64,000 bases of DNA from Sorangium cellulosum So ce56 (GTDB lineage: Bacteria; Myxococcota_A; Polyangia; Polyangiales; Polyangiaceae): the NCBI RefSeq assembly GCF_000067165.1, contig NC_010162.1, positions 11,148,501-11,212,500 of the forward strand, written 5' to 3'. A program made the translations under genes and the position numbers. This document shows positions 28,957 to 38,200 of this stretch, in pieces; positions within the stretch are counted from its first letter, which is position 1, and every line of letters begins with the position of its first letter. A model generated the notes under the pieces. The model saw only the letters and a program-made list of their open reading frames with translations, was not told where the DNA came from and did no database searches.

Positions 28957-30113
28957 ACGCCGCAGCCCCCTCCTCGCACCTCGATGACATCGCCTGGAAC
29001 CGCGCGGGACGGCTCTCCGCGGCGCAACGAGCCACGCTCCAGGAGATCCTATCCATCCACCCGAATGAAATGATGGCGTGGTTGTTCTCCACGACGCTCG
29101 TTGGCGTCGCCGCGCTCATCGTGGTGCAGAAGGATGGAAGCCAGAGCCGCTTTCATTGGGGCATGTGCGCGCTCATGGCAGCGGGCGGCCTTGCAGCGGC
29201 GTGGATGCCCCTGCGCCGCATCTGGCTCCGCGCCCGTCTCCGTGCTGACATCGCCGCCGGCGACGTCGCCATGTTTCCCGGTCGTGTCGTCTGGCGCGTG
29301 CGCCGCCTTTACGGCGATTACGTGATGGAGCCGGCGGACGGGTCGGCGCCGGTCCGTGCCGCCGCGGCGCCGCTCCCGCCCGGACCGTACCGCGGTTATC
29401 TCCTCCCCCGCTCCCGGCTGCTGATCGCCGCCGAATCGACCGTTGTTCCAGGGGGCGCCTGGTCCATCTCGCTCGGCGTCCCCGACGTCGAAGGAGGGGT
29501 CTTCGCCGGACGCCCTGGCCGAACCGCGCTCGCGCAGCCTTTCTCCATGGCGCCGCACGTCGGCGACCGCATCGAGCTGTTCCGCGCGCTCGCCAGCGCG
29601 CTCAGATTCAACGCCGAGGATCTCGGACACAACCGCCGAGGGAGGATATCCTTGCGACAGGTAGGGCATCGCCTCACCTCATCGGCCGGATTCCTGGCCA
29701 TGACCCTGTGCGTCTCGGCAAGTGGGGCGCTGTTCGCGTTCTTCGCGGGATTCAATGACTCTTCCACCTTCATAAGCCCTATCGTCGTGGTCGCCGCCCT
29801 CCATTACCTCTGGAGCATCCGCGACGTGTTCACGCGGCGCGTCGTGACCGTGGACGGGATCGTGAAGCGTCACCTATGGGTCACGCCGGGCTCCAACGTG
29901 TCGGATCAGTCGACAACTACGTATTACTTCGTCGTCCAGCATCAAAAGTTCGTGGTGAAGAAGCGAGCCTATCGCGCCCTGGTGCCCGAGCTCCCTTACC
30001 GGCTCTACTTCACCAAGCACACGCGTGCCCTCCTGAGCGTCGATCCCCTGGACACGTCATCGAGCCACCCCCGCGGCGCCCCGCGCGCCGGAGCGGCCTG
30101 GGAGGCGACGTGA
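28953..30113 (+). CDS. Island membrane protein A (four TM, internally duplicated)
   Basis: 386 residues from a GTG overlapping the previous stop. There are two TM pairs, at about residues 38-80 and 245-290. Each pair is preceded by a similar motif: AWNRAGRLSAAQR near the start and GHNRRGRISLRQV near 228. Between them is a soluble region with LPPGPYRGYLLPRSR and AAESTVVPGGAWSISL. The C-terminus ends YRLYFTKHTRALLSVDPLDTSS. It is about half identical by eye, in these blocks, to the protein at 30271-31443. Function unknown; an inner-membrane immunity protein for an effector of this island is one possibility. Codon use looks less GC-extreme than in neighbouring genes. Confidence 0.7.
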   Translation: MNAAAPSSHLDDIAWNRAGRLSAAQRATLQEILSIHPNEMMAWLFSTTLVGVAALIVVQKDGSQSRFHWGMCALMAAGGLAAAWMPLRRIWLRARLRADIAAGDVAMFPGRVVWRVRRLYGDYVMEPADGSAPVRAAAAPLPPGPYRGYLLPRSRLLIAAESTVVPGGAWSISLGVPDVEGGVFAGRPGRTALAQPFSMAPHVGDRIELFRALASALRFNAEDLGHNRRGRISLRQVGHRLTSSAGFLAMTLCVSASGALFAFFAGFNDSSTFISPIVVVAALHYLWSIRDVFTRRVVTVDGIVKRHLWVTPGSNVSDQSTTTYYFVVQHQKFVVKKRAYRALVPELPYRLYFTKHTRALLSVDPLDTSSSHPRGAPRAGAAWEAT

Positions 30114-30274
30114 CCACGCAGCGCATCTCCGACCCTGGATCCGCCGTGCTCTGCGAGGAGCGCTCCCCCGTGGTCCCGGTGACCATCGACGGCGCTCGGC
30201 CCATCCACCACGAGGCTCCGCCCACGATGCGCGAACGGATCTTGTCGAGGGATGAGCCGCGGGAGCGGGCGTGA
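30110..30274 (+). pseudogene. Chimeric fossil: DUF6484-type N-terminus fused to DUF2169 C-terminus (54 codons)
   Basis: A short frame starting at a GTG that overlaps the previous stop and ending at a TGA that overlaps the next GTG. Its first half, QRISDPGSAVLCEE, matches the start of the DUF6484 gene at 31459 (QRSSDRETAVLYEA), and the nucleotides before it also align. Its second half, VTIDGARPIHHEAPPT, matches the C-terminus of the DUF2169 protein at 27736-28956 (VTIDGDRPIEYQPPPT). It therefore looks like the scar of a deletion between two tandem island copies. It keeps GTGA coupling on both sides, so it may still be translated as a coupling leader for the next gene. Confidence 0.75.
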
Positions 30275-31443
30275 GCCAACGAGCCGCCGCTTCCTCGCTG
30301 GCCCATGATCTCGCATGGAACCAGCGGGGGTGTATCTCGCCGGCGCAGCGGGCCGCGCTCGTTCAGGCGGCCTCGGTCCGGATTACCTCAGGCCCAGTGC
30401 GGCAGGCCATCGTCGGCTGCCTCGTCGGCGTGGTCATAACGGCTGAGGCCATGCTGTGGGATTTCGGGTCCGGCGAAATGTTCACGGAGGAACGTCTGCT
30501 AGGCATGGCCATCCTCCTGGCATGCGCTCTCGCGTGGGCATTGGTGCTGCTGCGCGCAGTGGCGCGCCGCGCAGCGCTTCGCTCCGACATCGTCGCTGAC
30601 CAAGTGGTACCATTCGCCGGCCGGGTCGTCTGGCGACCCGGCATCTCTCGTAACGACTACGCCCTCGAGCCAACGGATGGAGCGTCGCCCGTCCTCGCCG
30701 GATGGGCACCGCTCCCGCCTGGTCCGTACCGCGCCTACTGCCTGCCTCGCTCCCGGGTCGTTACCGCCGCCGAGTCGACCGTCGTCCCCGGAGGCGTCTG
30801 GTCCATCTCGCTCGCTGATGCCAACCAGACGGGGCTCAGCTTTCACTTCACGCGGGACGCGGGTAGGGTGCTCGCTGAGCCGTTCCCCGCAGCGCCGCAC
30901 ATCGGAGATCCTGCCGAGCTGCTCCGCGCTATGGCGGCGGGGCTCGATTTCGATGCCGAGGATCTCGGACACAACCGGCGGGGCACCGTGTCGCCACGGC
31001 AGGTGCGTCGACGCCTCGCCTCCGCGGCCATTCCCTTCGTCCTCATCACCAGCTGCGGGATGCTCCCGGCAATGTACGCGACGCTCGCGCTCCGCCTTTA
31101 CCCGTCGATTCTCGCTATACCTTTCCTCCTCGCCGCGCTCATCTGCCTCCGGCTGCGTCGTGATGTATTCACGAGACGCGTTCGTTGCGTGGAAGGCATC
31201 GTGGAGCGCGATGTTCTCAGCAACAGGTCGAGCTGGACGGTGACCAGGAATCCAGATGACCCATATCACCTTCTCGTCCAGGGACGCAGAATTCCTGTCG
31301 GCAAGCCCATCTTTCGTGGCATCGTGCCCAAGCTGCGGTATCGGATCTATCTGGCCGAGAGCACGGGAAGGGTGCTCAGCGCGGAGCCCCTGGATACCTC
31401 ATCGGCCCCTCACCTCGGCGCCCCGCGCCCGCAAGCAGCCTGA
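30271..31443 (+). CDS. Island membrane protein B (paralog of A)
   Basis: 390 residues from a GTG overlapping the fossil's stop. It has the same plan as protein A. AWNQRGCISPAQRAAL precedes TM pair 1 (about 48-95). The central block has LPPGPYRAYCLPRSR and AAESTVVPGGVWSISL. AEDLGHNRRGTVSPRQV precedes TM pair 2 (about 255-295). The C-terminal soluble part ends YRIYLAESTGRVLSAEPLDTSS. The TM pairs and the C-terminal domain have diverged more than the central block. Function is unknown. Paralogs with divergent variable regions behind a conserved core fit immunity proteins of different specificity, but this is only a hypothesis. Confidence 0.7.
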   Translation: MSQRAAASSLAHDLAWNQRGCISPAQRAALVQAASVRITSGPVRQAIVGCLVGVVITAEAMLWDFGSGEMFTEERLLGMAILLACALAWALVLLRAVARRAALRSDIVADQVVPFAGRVVWRPGISRNDYALEPTDGASPVLAGWAPLPPGPYRAYCLPRSRVVTAAESTVVPGGVWSISLADANQTGLSFHFTRDAGRVLAEPFPAAPHIGDPAELLRAMAAGLDFDAEDLGHNRRGTVSPRQVRRRLASAAIPFVLITSCGMLPAMYATLALRLYPSILAIPFLLAALICLRLRRDVFTRRVRCVEGIVERDVLSNRSSWTVTRNPDDPYHLLVQGRRIPVGKPIFRGIVPKLRYRIYLAESTGRVLSAEPLDTSSAPHLGAPRPQAA

Positions 31444-31458
31444 AAGGCAGTGTGACCC

Positions 31459-32076
31459 ATGCAGCGCAGCTCTGACCGCGAAACCGCCGTCCTCTACGAA
31501 GCGCCCTCCTCGGTCGACGAGCTCGTCGCCGCCTCCCCGCCGCGCCCCGACGATGCGCCGCCCGAGCCGATCACGGGCCTGCGCCCGGGCGAGGTGCTCG
31601 TCGGCGAGTGCCTCGACGCGCGGCACCCCACGCTGGCCGGCCGGCTCCTCGTCCGCTGGACGACCTCCCGCGGCGCACTCGAGCGCTGGTTGCCGTCGCT
31701 CCACGGCCTCGCCGTGCGCGCGCAGGATCGCGTGCTCGTCTCCCAGCCATCCAACTGGCCCGAGCCCCTCGTGACCGGCGTCGTCGACGGCTTCGCCTTG
31801 CGGCCAGAGCCCCCGCTCGCCGAGGCCGCGCGCCTCACCCTCCACGGCGACGAGGCGCTGCGGGTCGCCGCCGCCGACGGCAAGCCGCTCGTCGAGGTGT
31901 TCGCCTCCGAGACAGGCCCCGTGATCCGGCTCATGACCGAGGACGCCGACATCGAGCTGAAGGGCGCGCTCCGCATCAGCGCCAGGAGCATCGATCTCGT
32001 CGCGCGGCAAGGCGAGGTGCGGGTGAACGCGGCTGACGACGTGATCGTGCAAGGCGAGAACATCCACCTCAACTGA
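31459..32076 (+). CDS. DUF6484-type T6SS accessory protein
   Basis: 205 residues. The N-terminal 40 residues are flexible. Then ITGLRPGEVLVGECLDARHPTLAGRLLVRW and VSQPSNWPEPLVTGVVDGF form a beta-rich domain like the DUF6484 proteins encoded beside VgrG. The C-terminal VIRLMTEDADIELKGALRISARSIDLVARQGEVRV looks like a beta-prism repeat similar to the VgrG needle. It directly precedes vgrG (28-bp gap) and probably associates with the spike. Its first 20 codons are duplicated in the fossil at 30110. Confidence 0.65.
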   Translation: MQRSSDRETAVLYEAPSSVDELVAASPPRPDDAPPEPITGLRPGEVLVGECLDARHPTLAGRLLVRWTTSRGALERWLPSLHGLAVRAQDRVLVSQPSNWPEPLVTGVVDGFALRPEPPLAEAARLTLHGDEALRVAAADGKPLVEVFASETGPVIRLMTEDADIELKGALRISARSIDLVARQGEVRVNAADDVIVQGENIHLN

Positions 32077-32104
32077 CACCGGAGACGGCGGGAGAACAAC
32101 CAGC

Positions 32105-34264
32105 ATGGCCAGCGACTTCACCTTCGCCTGGGAAGGGGCGAACCTCTCCGACGACGGCCCGTGGCACCACCTCCGCGTGCTGGAGATCCGCGGGCGCGAG
32201 GCGATCAGCGCGCTCTATTCGTTCGAGATCGATCTCGTGCGCCCGCACCACACGCCGGACGTCGACGTGACCGATCTCGTGGGGAAACCCGCCTCGCTGC
32301 GGATCGCGACGAAAGACAACCCGCCTTTCCGGCTCGTCCACGGGCAGATCGCGGCCGCCGAGGAGCTCGGCGAGGTCCAGCTGGGCACGCGGTACCGCGT
32401 CACCCTCGCGCCGCCGCTCTGGCGCGCGACGATGCTGAAGAAGAGCATCATCTACCTGGACAAGACGATTCAACAGATCGTCGAGCAAGCGCTCACCCGC
32501 ACCTCGTGGGGCGCCGGGCTCGTCGCCTCGTCGTGCCAGCCGGCCGAGGACGACGGCGACGAGAGCGCGTTCCGCCCGGCCAAGGCGACCTTCGCCTGGC
32601 GCGTCATCGACATGGGCCGGATCGCCGACGTGGCGGCGCGGCCGTACTGCGTGCAATACCAGGAGAGCGACCTCGACTTCGTCTCTCGCCTCCTCGAGGA
32701 GGAGGGTATCTCGTACCACTTCGAGCACACGAAGGCCGAGTGCATCCTGGTGCTCATCGACAGCGACGGGGGCCGCCCGCGGCTCGATCCTGCGCGGCCG
32801 CTCGGCCCAGGCCTGCTCGGGCGGGAGGTGAGCGACGTCCGGATGGGGAGCCGGGTGCGTCCGACGTCGGTCGTCCTGAGCGACTACAGCTGGCGCAAAC
32901 CGAAGCTCGATCTCCTCGCGTCCGCGCCGGCCGGCGCCACCGATGCCGCCGTGTACGAGCACCCGGGCCGCTACGAGGAGTCGAAGGAGACGGGCGAGCG
33001 CCTCGCCGAGCAGCGGGCCCAGCGCCTCGCCGCCGAGCGGGCGTGGGCGACGGCGAGCGGGGCGTGCCGGCTGCTGGGCGCCGGGGCGCTGTTCACGCTC
33101 GAGCACCCGACCTCGAAATGGAACGGGTCCTACCTCGTCACCGCGATCGAGCACCTGGCGCACGAGCGCGGCTACTTCGCGGCTGGAGGCGGCGAGCTGG
33201 AGCCGTACCGGTGCCGCTTCGAGGCCATCCGCTGCGGCCAGGACGGGGAAGAGGCCGCGTCGCGCTTCGTCCCTGCCCGGATCACGCCCCGGCCGCGGAT
33301 CCACGGCAGCCAGACGGCGATCGTCACCGCGGAGCCGTCCGATCCGGAGGCCGAGATCAACGTCGGAGGGCCCTCGGCCATCGGCTGCGTGCGCGTGCGC
33401 TTCCACTGGGACATCGACGTGGGCCGCCACGAGAGGGAGGCGACGTCGTGCTGGGTGCGCGTCAGCCAGATGTTCGCCGGCGGGCGCGGGCACGGCGCGG
33501 TCTGGCACCCGCGCGTCGGCGACGAGGTGGTCGTCGACTTCCTCGAAGGCGACCCCGATCGACCGCTGATCACGGGGCGCGTGTACAACGGGATCAACCT
33601 CTCGCCGGAAAACGCGACGAAGCGCCCGACGTACAGCGCCATCAAGAGCTACACGAGCCCGTTCGACGGCAACTACAACCTGCTGTCGTTCGAGGACGCC
33701 CGGGGCGAGGAGGAGATCCGCCTGCACGCGGCGCGCGATCTCACGACGGAGATCACCCGCAACGCGAGCCGGACCGTCGGGGTCGACGACGCGACCGAGG
33801 TGGGCGGGGACCAGAGCACCCGCGTGGCCGGATCCCAGTCGACGAGCGCGGGATCCATCACGCAGAGCGCCGGGACCACGGTCGGCGTCCACTCCGGCGC
33901 CGGGATGACGCTCTCGGCCGGGACGACTTTCGTCGGCTCGGCCGGAGACAACATGTCGCTCGGCGCGAGCGGCAACAACACCCTCACGGCCGGATCCCAC
34001 CTGTCGCTGGGCGCGCCGATCATCGAGATCACGGGCGAAGGGAACATCGACGTGGGCGCCCCCTGGATCGACATCAAGGGAGGCCCGAAGCTCCGGGCCG
34101 GCGCCGCGCTCGTCGAGGTCAATGGCGGCGCGACCGTCCTGATCAACGGCGGAAGCTCGATCTCGATCAAGGGCGGCACGATCAACGTCTCCGGAGGGAC
34201 GGTCAACGTCACCGGAGAGGGGACCGTGACGATCAAGGGCGCGGTCGTGAACCTCAACAGCTGA
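32105..34264 (+). CDS. vgrG: T6SS spike protein VgrG (TssI)
   Basis: 719 residues. The N-terminal gp27-like domain contains LYSFEIDLVRP, QYQESDLDFVSRLLEEEGISYHF (the classic VgrG motif) and the YEHPGRYEE segment. The gp5/OB-fold region contains the GCVRVRFHWDID strand, CWVRVSQMFAGGRGHGAVWHPRVGDEVVVDFLEGDPDRPLITGRVYNG. The C-terminal needle (about 560-719) is built of short beta repeats (GSQSTSAGSITQSAG...GGTINVSGGTVNVTGEGTV). No enzymatic C-terminal extension is present, so cargo is probably attached through the PAAR-like, DUF6484 or DUF2169 partners. No other Tss genes are in the window. Confidence 0.95.
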   Translation: MASDFTFAWEGANLSDDGPWHHLRVLEIRGREAISALYSFEIDLVRPHHTPDVDVTDLVGKPASLRIATKDNPPFRLVHGQIAAAEELGEVQLGTRYRVTLAPPLWRATMLKKSIIYLDKTIQQIVEQALTRTSWGAGLVASSCQPAEDDGDESAFRPAKATFAWRVIDMGRIADVAARPYCVQYQESDLDFVSRLLEEEGISYHFEHTKAECILVLIDSDGGRPRLDPARPLGPGLLGREVSDVRMGSRVRPTSVVLSDYSWRKPKLDLLASAPAGATDAAVYEHPGRYEESKETGERLAEQRAQRLAAERAWATASGACRLLGAGALFTLEHPTSKWNGSYLVTAIEHLAHERGYFAAGGGELEPYRCRFEAIRCGQDGEEAASRFVPARITPRPRIHGSQTAIVTAEPSDPEAEINVGGPSAIGCVRVRFHWDIDVGRHEREATSCWVRVSQMFAGGRGHGAVWHPRVGDEVVVDFLEGDPDRPLITGRVYNGINLSPENATKRPTYSAIKSYTSPFDGNYNLLSFEDARGEEEIRLHAARDLTTEITRNASRTVGVDDATEVGGDQSTRVAGSQSTSAGSITQSAGTTVGVHSGAGMTLSAGTTFVGSAGDNMSLGASGNNTLTAGSHLSLGAPIIEITGEGNIDVGAPWIDIKGGPKLRAGAALVEVNGGATVLINGGSSISIKGGTINVSGGTVNVTGEGTVTIKGAVVNLNS

Positions 34265-34322
34265 TCGGCTCGACCGGAGAGGACACGCGCCGCGGTGGGG
34301 GCGCGCCGGAGGAACCAGGAAG

Positions 34323-35192
34323 ATGGCGAGAGACGCAACGAAGGCGTCCGGAACGACCCCGGCCGATCCCCCCGAGACGACGCACGGCGGGCTGACCATC
34401 GAGCGGTATGGCGAGATCTCCGCGCACCTGCGCCGCTTCCCGCGATCCGCCAAGGCGGAGGTCCTCGCCCGCCTGAACGTCGCGGACGCGGACTGGGACG
34501 CCGCGGTGTGCGGGTGGACCGACGCGCTCGCCGACGAGAGCGCCGACGGCGGCGAGGCCCTCTCGAACCGCTTCTGCCGGGCCTTCGCCGGCGCCGAGGC
34601 GCGCCTTCAGCGCGAGCAGCCGGCGCTCGCGTCGCTCGGCGCGCTGCCGGCGGCGATCGCGCCGGGGCTGGCGGCGGTCCCGCCGGGCATGCGGCACTTC
34701 ACGAGCCTGCGGGAGACCGTGGAGGCCTCGGCCGACGCGCTGCGCAGACCGGCGCTCCCGTTCGCGCCCCGCGCGCCCGGAGGACCTGGCGAGGGCGACG
34801 CGCGCGCGACATCCGTCGCGGATCGCGCTCGGTCGTCGACGTCGCCCGCCCGAGCTGCGGCCCCGCCCGGGGGCGAGACCGCCGACCTGTCGACCGCCGT
34901 TGCCTCGGCGCTCGGCCAGCAGAATCCGCTGCCCTTCCCCAGAGCGCCCGCCGGCGCTGCACCCCCCGCCGCGGTGCTGTCGCTCCAGCGGCATGCGGCG
35001 ATGTGCGCGGAGATCGCGATAGCCCCCGACAAAGCGGCGGAGATCATCGCGCGTTACGGGCTGACGGAGGCGACACGAGCGCAGGCCGATGAGCACTGGC
35101 GAGCGCGGATCGCGGCGGAGGCAGCGACGGGCGAGGCATGGCGGCGGGCCTATATGCTCCACCGGGACTGGCTGCTGGGCCGCTCCTCCTGA
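34323..35192 (+). CDS. VgrG-linked protein with duplicated helical module
   Basis: 289 residues. The N-terminal module (about 22-95: LTIERYGEISAHLRRFPRSAKAEVLARLNV...WTDALAD) and the C-terminal module (about 215-285: VLSLQRHAAMCAEIAIAPDKAAEIIARYGL...WRARIAAEA...AYMLHRDW) share one pattern, L..-R-...-I....P..A.E[VI]-[LI]-AR, then a W and a helical tail. They are separated by a Pro/Ala-rich linker. Such modules occur in proteins encoded downstream of vgrG, but the function is unknown; chaperone or adaptor is a guess. It starts 58 bp after vgrG. Confidence 0.6.
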   Translation: MARDATKASGTTPADPPETTHGGLTIERYGEISAHLRRFPRSAKAEVLARLNVADADWDAAVCGWTDALADESADGGEALSNRFCRAFAGAEARLQREQPALASLGALPAAIAPGLAAVPPGMRHFTSLRETVEASADALRRPALPFAPRAPGGPGEGDARATSVADRARSSTSPARAAAPPGGETADLSTAVASALGQQNPLPFPRAPAGAAPPAAVLSLQRHAAMCAEIAIAPDKAAEIIARYGLTEATRAQADEHWRARIAAEAATGEAWRRAYMLHRDWLLGRSS

Positions 35193-35266
35193 GAGGGCCC
35201 GTATCGACGCCGGCGGCGCGCCTGACGCCTGCACGCTCGCCAGGAGCTGCGGTACCGTCCGCCCCC

Positions 35267-38200
35267 ATGCCGGGATCTCCGCCCTATCCGTTTGCGTTCT
35301 TCGGGGCAGCGCCGAGCGACTGGTTCGATCTCGAAGGGGACCTGTTCTCCTATGAGCTCTGCTTCGTGGCGCCCCCGGACGCGGCCGCGCGGCGCGCCGT
35401 CGGCGAGGCGTGGGAGCGGGCGCTCGACGCGCGCGCGGTGGAGCACTGCGAGCCCTTCCAGTGGGCCGATCGCTGGGCGCTCGTGCGGGTGCGGCCGGCG
35501 GGGTGGAGCAAGGCGTGCGTCGACGACATGGCGCGCGCGGTCCAGCAGGCCCTCACCGCGGTGCACGGCGCGCACCCGATCGAGGTGGCCTCCCTGGCCG
35601 AGGCGATCGAGAGCGACGGCGACTGGGACGCCTGGTCCGCCGAGCAACGACCCGAGCCCCCGACGGGCCCGAGGTGGCCCGTCGAGCTGCCCCGCTTCGG
35701 CGGAGGTAAGCGCTTCGAGGCCGCGTGCGCGGTCGATCCGGCGGTCGAAGCCGCGCGCGAGGCGGCGCGCGCCGCGCCCCCCGAAGAGGAGCGCTCGTCG
35801 GCGAGCACGGCGGGCGACGACCACGAGGCGGACGAGGCGGACGCCAGCGACGACGACGACAAGCCCAGGGTCATCTCCGGCGGGCTCCGGCTGGAGCGCG
35901 TGCCGGGGTACAAGGCGCCCGAGCCTCCCGACGAGCAACGGAAGCTCTTCGGGCGGAGCGGCGAGGTGCAGATTGCGCCGAACGGCCTCGTCTTCGGCGT
36001 CGCCAAGCCGAAGCGAAAGCCGCCTGTCGCCGCGTGGATCGAGCACGGCGAGCTCCGCACCGCTCAGGGCGATCCGCTTGCTACCACGACCGGCGCTCAC
36101 GTCGCCGCACGCGACGACGGCGGCGCGGCGCTGATCGGGGAGGATTCGGAGGCCGTATGGGAGGTCGTTTTCGCGGAGGGCTCCGTGCGGCGCCTCTTCG
36201 AGCACGACGAGCCCCTCTCCGACGTCGCCTACGGCCCCGAGGGCCGGGTGCTCGTGCTCGCGGGCTCGATCGACGCCTACCGGCGGGAGGGTTCGGACGT
36301 CGCGCTCGAGGGGCGCTGGGACCTCGACGGCTACGGGATGCACTCGGTGTTCGGCGGACGCCTGCTCCTCGTGAAGTGCTTCGACGACGAGGACGAGAGC
36401 GCGGACGGCGTAACGATCCTCGGTTACGACGGATCCACGATGCGCCGGCTGGCCCGCGTGCGCATCTCGATCGGCGACATCGTGATCGAAGGCGCCCGCG
36501 TCATCGTGGAGGACGGCAGCGAGTACTACGCGCTGCTCGGCCTGGAGGAGCTCGCCGCGCGCTTCGCCGCGCAGCCGGACGCCTTCCCCGAGCTGAAGAA
36601 GCGCAAACCTGGCGACGAGGACGAGGACGGAGACGAGGACGAGAGCGCCCGCGGCGAGGGCGACGACGAGGACGGGAGCGCGTCCGGCGAGGGCGACGAG
36701 GACGAGGAATCCCGGCCAGAGGTGCTGGAGGGCGCGCTCCGCCTGGAGCGGCGGAGGTCGCGCGAGGTGCCCCCCGAGCCCGAGATCGAGCGCGCGGAGC
36801 GCGATCTGTTCGGGTCGAGCTCCTGCGTCGCGGTGGCGCCCGGCGACCGCGTCTACGGCATCGCGAAGCTCCGGCGCAAGCCGGCGGCGGCCGCCTGGAT
36901 CGAGGGCGGGGAGCTCAAGCGCGCCGAGGGCGACGCGCTGCCCAGCCCCCACGGCTACATCGCGGCGCGAGAGGACGGCGGCGCGGTGCTGTACGGGTTC
37001 GACTACAAGCTCGTCGCCGAGCTCTCCTTCGCGGACGGCAAGCTGCGCCGCCTCTTCGAGCACGAGGCGTCGATCTCCGACATCACCTACGGCCCGGAGG
37101 ACCGCGTCATCCTCGCCACGGGCGAGTCCCTCGACGTCTACCGCCGCGAGGGAGAGGGCGCCGTCCTCGAGCAACGCTGGGACGTGGGCGGCTACGGCCT
37201 GACCCCCGCCCTCGGCGGCCGGCTGCTCCTCGTCAAGAGCTACGAGGGCGAGGACTCCGAGGACGGGTTGACCTTCGTCGGCTTCGACGGGAGCAAGCTG
37301 CGCCGCGTGGGCCGCGTGAAGGCCTCCGTGGGTGAGGTCCGGATCGCCGAGGGCCGGGCCTTCATGGATCACATCGGCGACACCTACGAGCTGCTCGGCC
37401 TCGACACGCTGATCGAGCGGCTCGCCACGAGCCCCGACGCGTTCCCCGAGGTCGCCGTGTACGCGCCGTCCGAGGAGGAGGACGACGACGAGGCGCCGGA
37501 GTCGGGCCCGAAGAGGGCGCCCGAGGAGTACGCCATCGAGCCCGCCCCGGGCCGCGTCGGCCTGCGTTACCTGGGCAAGCAGCGCCCGCTGCCGGAGGAC
37601 GAGGAGGACGTCCCGAAGGACGTGCGCGCGCGTTTCGGAGCGGGCGCGCGGGAACTCGAGCGCTACCGCCCCGCCGACGTGTACATCGGGTGGAAGAAGG
37701 AAGCCCGGCGCTCCTTCGTCTTCGCCGTGCTGAAGGACGGGGAGCTCATCGAGACCGCGGTCAAGGCGAGCTCGCCCTCGTCGATGGGCCTGGTGAACGC
37801 GGATCGGAGCGCCGCCCTCGTGGCGACCGACGGCGACGCCAAGCTCTGGTGGGTCGACCTCCCGCACGGCAAGCCGATCCTCGTGCACGACTTCAGCAAG
37901 GAGGAGAGCGAGGACGAGATCTACACGCTCGATGCGCTCGCCTCCGGGCGGGTGATCGTCGGCACCTCGTCGGAGACCTGGATCTTCTCGGTCAGCGGCG
38001 GCGCCTCCAGGCTGGAGGCGCGCGGCGACCTGGATCTGCGCGTCGTGGAGAGCGCCGCGGGGGGCCGCGTGGCCGTGCTGGAGGTCTCCGAGGGCAAGCC
38101 CATCCGGGTCTGGGGCGTCTACGACGACGGCGTCCGCACGCTCGCCGAGCTCGAGCCGGAGCCCCTCAGCTTCGAGCCGAGCGCTGACGGCAGGTTCTTC

